Source: Rhodocyclaceae bacterium (GTDB lineage Bacteria; Pseudomonadota; Gammaproteobacteria; Burkholderiales; Rhodocyclaceae). Taken from it: a stretch of DNA of 47,571 nt. The notes below the pieces were generated by a model. That model had not been told where the DNA came from and ran no database searches. It was given only the letters and a program-made list of their open reading frames with translations. Both the position numbers and the translations under genes were made by a program. The DNA lies in NCBI GenBank assembly GCA_026417115.1, contig JAOADW010000020.1, positions 1-47,571 on the forward strand. The letters run 5' to 3'. Positions 41,619-47,571 of the stretch are shown one piece after another (position 1 is the first letter of the stretch; each line of letters begins with the position of its first letter).

Positions 41619-41921
41619 GTGCTCCCTCCTTCTCGCGTGGTTGCGGTTTCCCGGTTTTAGCGATCGAATGTTGGATCTGTCAATTTTCTATATCTATCAA
41701 TAAATAAACATAATTGATAATACCTCCCTTCGACGCCCTGATCTTTTTTCGCGCAAATGCTGGAAAAAAGTACAGACCAAAGCGCTCAGGCAGCTCGCCC
41801 GCTCCCAAAGCGGAAGGAAAGCGCTCGCAACTTAATGCCGCCATGCCAGCGCAGCCGATGCATTCGGCATTTATCTACGCTGGCATAAAGCCAAGGTTCT
41901 CCGCCACCAGCCGGCAAGGCC
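41619..41921. other. Intergenic region with promoter and several inverted repeats
   Basis: No gene is seen. An AT-rich stretch (41683-41722) probably holds the promoter of the minus-strand USP operon and contains arms TATCAAT (41695-41701) and ATTGATA (41713-41719). A second pair is CTTTTTTC (41743-41750) and GAAAAAAG (41763-41770). A compound repeat follows at 41843-41886. Confidence 0.5.
41843..41886. repeat. Compound inverted repeat downstream of the cNMP-binding gene
   Basis: Outer arms ATGCCAGCG (41843-41851) and CGCTGGCAT (41878-41886) enclose an inner stem GCCGA (41854-41858) and TCGGC (41864-41868). On the minus strand it lies about 36 bases past the cNMP-binding gene. With no T-tract it may be a 3' stabiliser, a Rho-linked stop or part of a small RNA. 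Confidence 0.6.
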
Positions 41922-42485
41922 TCAGCGGATTCTTAGCCGCTGTTGATAAAGGCATTTCACGAGCTCGCTTCCGACGGTGCGCAGCCTTTGATTGAGCAGC
42001 TGCAGTAGCGAGGTCAGCAATTTCACGCCAAAAATGGGAGCCGCGGCAGTCAGTTGCACCAAGGTCGAACGATCGAGGACGGCGACCACGCAATCGGAAA
42101 GGGCAATGCAGGTGGCAAAGCGCGGTTCGCCATCGATCAGCGACATTTCTCCCAGCGTCTTTCCCGGTCCCACTACGGCCAGGCGCTCGAGCAGTCCATT
42201 GGGCGCACGTTTGACGATTTCCATTTCCCCTTCGATCAGCAAGAGCATGAAATCACCCACCTCGCCTTCTCGCACGACCTCGGTGCCCCGAGGAACGCGA
42301 TAACACACGAGATAGTGAGACAGCAAAGTCACTTCTTCTGGCGTAAAGTCGCCGAAAAGGCGGATATGGTTCATGAGCGCAAGCAGCTTCGGCACCTGGG
42401 AAACGGCATCGCCGAGTTTTTCACAACCCGCGAGGGCCTTTGCAGGGGCCTGTTGATGAGGCGCTGCGCGCATCGTATCCACCAT
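41922..42485 (-). CDS. Cyclic-nucleotide-binding-domain protein without DNA-binding domain
   Basis: A 187-residue protein. Residues about 42-160 form a CRP-type beta-barrel (LFGDFTPEEVTLLSHYL, GTEVVREGEVGDFMLLLIEG, GEMSLIDGEPRFATCIAL). A CRP/FNR regulator would continue with a C-terminal helix-turn-helix, but this one ends after the long helix (VGSELVKCLYQQRLRIR). It therefore probably acts by protein contact, not by binding DNA. The pocket segment GEMSLIDGEPRFAT resembles that of cyclic-nucleotide binders. It is last in the aroG-like/GT39/UbiA unit. Confidence 0.82.
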   Translation of the reverse strand: MVDTMRAAPHQQAPAKALAGCEKLGDAVSQVPKLLALMNHIRLFGDFTPEEVTLLSHYLVCYRVPRGTEVVREGEVGDFMLLLIEGEMEIVKRAPNGLLERLAVVGPGKTLGEMSLIDGEPRFATCIALSDCVVAVLDRSTLVQLTAAAPIFGVKLLTSLLQLLNQRLRTVGSELVKCLYQQRLRIR

Positions 42486-42502
42486 GGCACTCAGTCACTC
42501 TT

Positions 42503-43381
42503 TCAGCCGAGCATAATCAACAATAATACTAGCCAAAGCGCAAGGCTGATCCCGAGGTGGGGATCGCGAGAAAGCTCAAGCGTAGGATCGCCGCCACCCC
42601 CCTGCTTCAGACGCCATAGATAGCGCAGGAAGCCATAGACCACGAGGGGCGCCGTGAGGATCAGCCCTTCGCCATGGCGGGCGATGGTGTCTGTGCTCAC
42701 CGTGTAAAGACAGTATGCAAGAATCGCCGCGGACGACGTCACGGTCAGGAATTGGTCGAGCAGTTCGAGTGAGTAGGCGCCCAAGACGCGCCGATGCGCA
42801 ACACCCTCCCCGCCTAGCGCGGCGAGCTCTGCGCGCCGCTTGGCAAACCCAAGAAAGAGCGTGAGCATCAGTCCGCACATGAGCAGCCAATGGGACGGCG
42901 TAATGCCCAAACCCAGCGTCCCCGCCAGCAGCCGCAGCAGAAAACCTGACGCAATGGCGAAGACATCGAGGATCACGATATGCTTGAGCCAGCCCGTATA
43001 AGCGAGATTGACGCCAAGATAGGCCAAGAAAATCCATGGCGTACGGGAACCTGGTAAGCCCCACGCAGAAAACGCCCCCCACGCGATAGCCAAGCCGAAA
43101 ACGAGACAAATGACGCCAACAAAGCCGGCAGCCGTCAGCGAAACCTGGCCAGAAGCCAGTGGCCGGCGCCTTTTTTGCGGATGATGGCGGTCTTCAACGC
43201 GATCATGAATGTCATTGCCGACATAGACCGCCGAAGAAAGCAGACAAAAAGCGAGAAACGCAGAGAACGCGCCGCGCATGACTTGCGCATCGTCCCAAGC
43301 GTGGCCGAAAAGGGGCCCCGCGAACACGAAGCCATTCTTGATCCACTGATAAGGACGTAAGAGAACGATCAACGGCGGCAT
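42503..43381 (-). CDS. UbiA-type decaprenyl-phosphate phosphoribosyltransferase homologue
   Basis: A 292-residue membrane prenyltransferase of the UbiA superfamily, subgroup of 5-phosphoribosyl-1-phosphate:decaprenyl-phosphate transferases (DPPR synthase). The first motif region reads VGNDIHDRVEDRHHPQKRRR, then PLASG, with the metal-binding Asp pattern. RPYQWIKNGFVFAGPLFG is typical of the subgroup. About eight to nine helices are present. The start 43381 gives MPPLIVLLRPYQWIKN; the upstream ATG is inside the GT39 gene. It overlaps GT39 by 13 bases. The DprE1/E2 epimerase genes are not in the window. Confidence 0.85.
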   Translation of the reverse strand: MPPLIVLLRPYQWIKNGFVFAGPLFGHAWDDAQVMRGAFSAFLAFCLLSSAVYVGNDIHDRVEDRHHPQKRRRPLASGQVSLTAAGFVGVICLVFGLAIAWGAFSAWGLPGSRTPWIFLAYLGVNLAYTGWLKHIVILDVFAIASGFLLRLLAGTLGLGITPSHWLLMCGLMLTLFLGFAKRRAELAALGGEGVAHRRVLGAYSLELLDQFLTVTSSAAILAYCLYTVSTDTIARHGEGLILTAPLVVYGFLRYLWRLKQGGGGDPTLELSRDPHLGISLALWLVLLLIMLG

Positions 43382-44889
43382 GGGGAGGCAGGAAAATAGC
43401 GCGCGCAAAAATAACAAGACGTCATGGGCAGCCAAGCCGGCACACGATAGTAGCGCTGTCTGATCTCGTCGAGCACGTCATCGCGATAGGCGGCGTAACG
43501 AAACGAGCGCCCAATGACGCGCCAAAAACGCGCGCCACGATGCTCGAAATAAGACACGCTCACCGTGGCGAACCAGCGGCGATAACGATCGATGTCTTGC
43601 GGGCTCGGTTCTGTTTTGCGCAACAACACGACGTCTCGCCCCTCCATTTGGCGCCAATCGGTCAGCATGTCGTCATGCCGCGCATGCCCCGAACCCACGC
43701 CGAGAACCGGCACGTAACGTCGGTTCAGATAGCCCAAGGTAGCGGCGTTGGAATAGCCGTCGGAGGCGACGAGCGGCGCGTCTTTCAACGCTTCCTGCAT
43801 GATTGCCTGACCATCGACCGTCAGCACGAGGCTCGGATAGAACGTAAAGCGCCGCCACGCCTCCACAGGCATCTGACTGGCCGCGACGATGAGAAGGACA
43901 TGCGCCGCCGCCAGGCCGACGAGTGAAAGCTCCAGAGGACGCAAGAGGCGTTCCGGCAGGCGTGCGATCGTCAAGAGCGCCACGAAAGGAAGAAAAGCAA
44001 GCACCCAATGCAGGCCGATCTTCTTGAAAAGCGAGAGCAGCGCGAAGAGCAGTAGGGGGATCCAGCCTAGCCGGGCGAGCACGTCGCGCACAGGCTTTTC
44101 GCGTGCTGCGAAGCCAGCTTGCATGGGCTGCCGCCGCAGCAGCCAAGGCAAGAGCGGCGCCAGGGCATAGGCGAGCGTTGCCACGTAGAGCAAGGGTGTT
44201 GTCGCGTTCAAGCCGGTATTGGCAGCGTCATGGCGATTGACGAAATTGAAGAGGTAATTGCTCCAACAATGCGCGGCATTCCACCACGCCATCAAGGCCA
44301 AGGCCGGCAGCGTGCAGGCAAAGACGATCAAGAGGCCCCAGGCAGCGCCCTTCGTGCGGCGGGAAAGGGCGTCGACCAGGTAGGCAAACCCCAACAAAGC
44401 GGCGAAATATTTCGACAACACAGCGCCCGCGAGGCAAAGACCGGCAAAAAGATACCAGCGCTTGTCGTCTTCCTGCGCCGCACGCGCCCAGGCAAGCCCC
44501 GAGCAGACCGCGAACAGGACGAGGGGGGTGTCGGTCGTGATGAAAACGTTCCAAACCGACACAGGCAATGCGAGGACAGCCAGCGCCGCGAGCTCGCGCC
44601 GAGCGGCGAGCGAAGGAAACAGCCGCGGCCAGGCGCTGCGCACGCATAGGGCGAGCAGGAGCGGCAAAACGACCTGCGGCAGGCGTAGCCAAAGCGGCGC
44701 CTCGGACAATGGAATCAGCGCCGCAAGCCACCAGCCCACCATGGGGGGGTGGTCATAGAACCCCCAGTCAGGGAATTTCCCCCACCAGTAGAAATATGCC
44801 TCGTCGCCCGTGAAGGGGAAAGCGGCCGCCAGCCAAAGCCGAAACAGGGTGAGAACGAGCGCTGCGGCTGCAAAAACGCGCGCATTCAT
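43369..44889 (-). CDS. GT39/ArnT-like membrane glycosyltransferase
   Basis: A 506-residue polytopic membrane enzyme of the dolichyl-phosphate-mannose/ArnT type (PF13231). The catalytic acidic pair DEAYF lies at Asp29-Glu30 in the first periplasmic loop, and HPPMVGWW and SKYFAALLGF follow. The C-terminal quarter is a soluble periplasmic domain (VASDGYSNAATLGYLNRRYV). It transfers a sugar from a polyprenyl-phosphate donor, perhaps the one made with the UbiA-type protein next to it; the acceptor is unknown. ATG 44889 gives a normal first helix and is seven bases past aroG. Confidence 0.88.
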   Translation of the reverse strand: MNARVFAAAALVLTLFRLWLAAAFPFTGDEAYFYWWGKFPDWGFYDHPPMVGWWLAALIPLSEAPLWLRLPQVVLPLLLALCVRSAWPRLFPSLAARRELAALAVLALPVSVWNVFITTDTPLVLFAVCSGLAWARAAQEDDKRWYLFAGLCLAGAVLSKYFAALLGFAYLVDALSRRTKGAAWGLLIVFACTLPALALMAWWNAAHCWSNYLFNFVNRHDAANTGLNATTPLLYVATLAYALAPLLPWLLRRQPMQAGFAAREKPVRDVLARLGWIPLLLFALLSLFKKIGLHWVLAFLPFVALLTIARLPERLLRPLELSLVGLAAAHVLLIVAASQMPVEAWRRFTFYPSLVLTVDGQAIMQEALKDAPLVASDGYSNAATLGYLNRRYVPVLGVGSGHARHDDMLTDWRQMEGRDVVLLRKTEPSPQDIDRYRRWFATVSVSYFEHRGARFWRVIGRSFRYAAYRDDVLDEIRQRYYRVPAWLPMTSCYFCARYFPASPCRR

Positions 44890-44896
44890 CGCGGGC

Positions 44897-45976
44897 TCAG
44901 TCGGCAGGGTCCTGCGCGGCAAGCCGCGCGCGGCGCGCCTCGACGGCCTCCGCAAGTTCGGCGAGCACAGCCTCGGTATCCTCCCACCCGATGCAGGCGT
45001 CGGTGATCGAGACCCCATGCGCGAGCGGCCTGCCGGGTTTGTGATCCTGCCGACCCTCGACGAGGTTCGACTCGATCATGACGCCCATGATGCGGGCATC
45101 GCCGCCGGCGATTTGAGCAGCGACCTCATGGGCGACGACGAGCTGGCGCTTATAGTCTTTGCGGCTATTGCCATGGGAGCAGTCGATCATCACGCGCGCG
45201 GCAAGTCCTGCCCGGGCAAGCTCTTGACAGGCCGCTTCCACGCTCGCGGCGTCGTAATTCGGCTGCTTGCCGCCGCGCAGGATGATGTGACAGTCTTCAT
45301 TGCCCTGGGTGGAGACGATTGCCGAATGCCCTGCTTTGGTCACCGAGAGAAAATGGTGCGGAGAGGCTGCGGCGCGGATCGCATCGACGGCGATCTTCAC
45401 ATTGCCATCGGTGCCGTTCTTGAAACCGACGGGGCACGAAAGCCCCGAGGCAAGCTCGCGGTGCACCTGGGATTCGGTCGTGCGTGCGCCGATCGCTCCC
45501 CAACTGATCAAATCCGCCGTGTATTGCGGCGTGATAGTGTCGAGAAACTCGGTCGCACAGGGCAAACCCATTTCGTTGATCTCCTTGAGCAGGCTGCGCG
45601 CAAGCCGCAATCCTTCGTTGATGCGGAAGCTGCCGTCAAGTTTCGGATCGTTGATGAGCCCTTTCCAGCCCACCGTCGTGCGCGGCTTTTCGAAATAGAC
45701 GCGCATGACGATGAAAAGCGACAAAGCGTAGCGATCATGCTGAGTTTTGAGCCGCTGCGCATAGGCGCGCGCCGCCTCGACGTCGTGAATCGAGCAGGGA
45801 CCGGCGACCACCAAGAGACGATCATCGGCGCCATGCAGGATGCGATGGATGGCCTGCCGCGCTTCATAGGTCGTGCGCGCCGCTTCCGCTGTCGCAGGGA
45901 ATTCGCGCAAAAGCTGCGCTGGCGGAGAAAGCTCCTTGATTTCGCGAATGCGGACGTCGTCGACGAGGTATTTCAT
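44897..45976 (-). CDS. 3-Deoxy-D-arabino-heptulosonate-7-phosphate synthase, class I alpha (AroG/F/H type)
   Basis: A 359-residue enzyme that condenses phosphoenolpyruvate and erythrose-4-phosphate, the first step of the shikimate pathway. Family motifs are VVAGPCSIHD, RVYFEKPRTTVGWKGLINDP, ARTTESQVHRELASGLSCPV, GFKNGTDG, TQGNEDCHIILRGG and DCSHGNS. The N-terminus (MKYLVDDVRIREIKELSPPA) carries the feedback-inhibition region, but which amino acid it senses cannot be read here. ATG 45976 was chosen over 46000 as the family start. Confidence 0.94.
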   Translation of the reverse strand: MKYLVDDVRIREIKELSPPAQLLREFPATAEAARTTYEARQAIHRILHGADDRLLVVAGPCSIHDVEAARAYAQRLKTQHDRYALSLFIVMRVYFEKPRTTVGWKGLINDPKLDGSFRINEGLRLARSLLKEINEMGLPCATEFLDTITPQYTADLISWGAIGARTTESQVHRELASGLSCPVGFKNGTDGNVKIAVDAIRAAASPHHFLSVTKAGHSAIVSTQGNEDCHIILRGGKQPNYDAASVEAACQELARAGLAARVMIDCSHGNSRKDYKRQLVVAHEVAAQIAGGDARIMGVMIESNLVEGRQDHKPGRPLAHGVSITDACIGWEDTEAVLAELAEAVEARRARLAAQDPAD

Positions 45977-46073
45977 CGTAGGGCTCACAGGGACAAGCAA
46001 GAAAAAAGCATTCTACCCATCCCTTGGTTGCCCAAGTTTTTTCGGCAAATCTTGCCGCCTTTGCCGGCCTACT

Positions 46074-46089
46074 GGCAAATTTTTGGCAG
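46074..46089 (+). promoter_or_regulatory. Sigma-54-like promoter upstream of flagellin
   Basis: TGGCAAATTTTTGGCA has GG (46075-46076) and GC (46087-46088) at the -24/-12 spacing and fits TGGCAC-N5-TTGCA apart from three positions. Transcription would start near 46100, leaving a leader of about 107 bases. FliA-type control of flagellin is equally plausible; CAAGTTTT (46034-46041) and GCCGCCTT (46055-46062) are a poor match to it. Confidence 0.45.
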
Positions 46090-46206
46090 AGGGGCGCGTC
46101 AAAAGACCGGCTCTACCCCGAGAGAGCACGTTGGCACGCATGCTGCTAGCGATTTATCCGCAGGATTTTTACAACGTGCGCGCCGTCATCCGAAGGAGAA
46201 TCTCAG

Positions 46207-47571
46207 ATGCCGCAGATCATCAATACCAACATTGCTTCGCTCAACGCCCAACGCAATCTGGACCGTTCCCAAACTGGCTTGCAGACCTCCTTGCAGCGCC
46301 TGTCCTCCGGTCTGCGCATCAATTCCGCACGTGACGATGCCGCCGGTCTTGCCATCTCCGAGCGAATGACAGGACAGATCCGCGGCCTCGACCAGGCGCG
46401 CCGCAACGCCAACGACGGCGTCTCCCTCGCCCAAGTGGGGGAAGGCGCCCTCGATCAAATGGGCAACATCCTGCAGCGCATTCGCGAACTTGCCGTGCAG
46501 TCGGCCAACGCCACCAACTCGGCTTCCGACCGCGCCGCCCTCAACGCCGAAGTCACCGAGCTCGTCGCCGAGCTGCAGCGCTTTGCCATCGCCACCGAAT
46601 TCAACGGCATGAAGCTTTTGGATGGCTCGTTTGGCACAGCCATTTACCAGGTGGGCGCCAACGCCAATCAGACGATCACGGCCACCACCACCGATTTCCG
46701 CACCACCCAATACGGCACCTATCAAATCGGTAACTCCAGTTACTCCACCGCCGCGTCCGGCACCGGCACCGGCTCGGCCATCAGTGGCGTCGTCGTCTCT
46801 TCCGGCGGCAACCTCACCATCAACGGCCCCAACGGCTCCGCCACCATCGCCGTCACCACCGGCGATTCCGCGCGCGACATCGCCACCCAGATCAACAACA
46901 ACCCCACCACCGGCGTCAAGGCCTCCGCACGCACCGAAACCACCCTCACCTTCGGCGCATCCGGCTCCTATAGCCTGCAGGTCTTCCCCTCCACCGCCGG
47001 CGGCATCAATGGCACCATCCAGACCATCTCGTTCTCTCTTTCCAACAACACCGGCGCCGACGCCCTCACCCAGGCCGTCAATGCCTTCAACGAAGCTTCT
47101 TCGAAGACCGGCATCACCGCGAAACTGAATGCCGCCAACACCGGCCTCATCCTCACCGCCGAAGATGGCTCCACCATCAGCATCGGCAAGGCCGCTTCCG
47201 GTAACGCTGCCGGCGCCCTCACCCTCGGCTCCGGCACCACCGCCACGCTCGCCGCCAACGCTTCCGGCACCGTCTCGGTGGGCGGCCAGGTCACGCTCAA
47301 CTCGGCGAAGTCCTACTCGATCGCCACCGATAGCGCCGCAGGCTTCACCGCGGGTGTCTTCCGCGACACGGCCGTGGGCAACAGCGTGACGCTCTCTTCG
47401 ACGCTGCAAAAGGTTTCCGATCTCGACATCTCGACGGTGGCGAACGCGACCCAGGCCTTGCGCACCGTCGATTCGGCGATCGATGCGATCAACGCCCAGC
47501 GTGCGAAGTTCGGCGCCTTGCAGTCCCGCTTCGAGGCGACCATCGCCAACCTGCAGATCTCCTCGGAGAAC
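46207..47571 (+). CDS. fliC: Flagellin, missing its last part at the window edge
   Basis: An open frame of 455 codons from ATG 46207 runs off the right edge without a stop. The N-terminal D0/D1 domain is clear: [53 protein letters not shown]. The middle is rich in Gly, Ser, Thr and Ala, a surface-exposed variable domain. The C-terminal domain begins at [20 protein letters not shown] near residue 418, so only about 35-40 residues are missing. AAGGAGA at 46191-46197 is a good ribosome site. It polymerises into the filament after export through the FlhA/FlhB system. Confidence 0.96.
   Translation, partial: MPQIINTNIASLNAQRNLDRSQTGLQTSLQRLSSGLRINSARDDAAGLAISERMTGQIRGLDQARRNANDGVSLAQVGEGALDQMGNILQRIRELAVQSANATNSASDRAALNAEVTELVAELQRFAIATEFNGMKLLDGSFGTAIYQVGANANQTITATTTDFRTTQYGTYQIGNSSYSTAASGTGTGSAISGVVVSSGGNLTINGPNGSATIAVTTGDSARDIATQINNNPTTGVKASARTETTLTFGASGSYSLQVFPSTAGGINGTIQTISFSLSNNTGADALTQAVNAFNEASSKTGITAKLNAANTGLILTAEDGSTISIGKAASGNAAGALTLGSGTTATLAANASGTVSVGGQVTLNSAKSYSIATDSAAGFTAGVFRDTAVGNSVTLSSTLQKVSDLDISTVANATQALRTVDSAIDAINAQRAKFGALQSRFEATIANLQISSEN

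Noticed and set aside
46034-46062. Sigma-28 promoter before flagellin
   Set aside because: CAAGTTTT and GCCGCCTT have wrong spacing (13 instead of about 11) and a poor -10.
46186-47409. 407-codon minus-strand frame rich in Gly/Asp antisense to flagellin
   Set aside because: It is complementary to the well-supported flagellin gene; its composition is a by-product of the Ala/Thr/Ser codon pattern on the plus strand.

Overview
The window reads as a chromosomal segment of a GC-rich, motile, Gram-negative bacterium, most likely a betaproteobacterium of the Rhodocyclales/Hydrogenophilales type. The reasons are the BamD lipoprotein next to rluD-pgeF, a class I polyhydroxyalkanoate (PHA) cluster phaC-phaB-phaR, a polar-flagellum block (flhB-flhA-flhF-fliA-motC-motD), and abundant c-type cytochromes, sulfur and anion-transport genes. 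The lineage is inferred from gene content and was not checked by alignment.

Layout. 1-770: the start of an accessory helix-turn-helix gene (minus strand, GTG start, runs off the left edge), a perfect operator-like palindrome, a terminator and tRNA-Leu. 813-8312: housekeeping genes rnr, a PsiE-family protein, an HtrA-type protease, a HEAT-repeat protein, rlmB, bamD (minus), rluD and pgeF. 8362-15751 (minus): the flagellar operon flhB, flhA, flhF, a 90-residue FlhG-like remnant, fliA, motC, motD. 15928-22532 (plus): phaC, phaB, phaR, rimO, a patatin-like esterase and an FAD-linked 2-hydroxyacid dehydrogenase. 22784-22985: tRNA-Ala and tRNA-Glu behind a strong promoter.

23134-29023 is a respiratory sulfur module. 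A di-haem b cytochrome and an octahaem tetrathionate-reductase-family cytochrome (minus) diverge from a monohaem cytochrome c, a YeeE/YedE transporter, a three-domain periplasmic rhodanese and a cytochrome c'-like protein (plus). Two FNR-type boxes lie in the divergent promoter, spaced symmetrically from the two genes. 29136-30604 is an LsrG-like monooxygenase-fold gene overlapping an iron-type alcohol dehydrogenase.

30905-41618 is an anion-transport and stress island. It holds a SulP transporter with a long charged insertion, a CBS protein, a DASS/SLC13-type transporter with altered sodium motifs, a second SulP fused to STAS and two universal-stress (USP) domains through a Cys-rich linker, a cobalamin adenosyltransferase, two stand-alone USPs, and a YeiH-type putative sulfate exporter with a lysine/glutamate-rich insertion and an adjacent 54-residue membrane protein. 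41922-45976 (minus): DAHP synthase, a GT39 glycosyltransferase, a UbiA-type decaprenyl-phosphate phosphoribosyltransferase homologue and a cyclic-nucleotide-binding protein without a DNA-binding domain. 46207-end: flagellin, truncated by the right edge.

The best candidates for something undescribed are the P-loop-less mini-FlhG, the FNR-controlled octahaem/rhodanese/YeeE module, and the anion-transporter/USP island with its SulP-STAS-Cys-USP-USP fusion.
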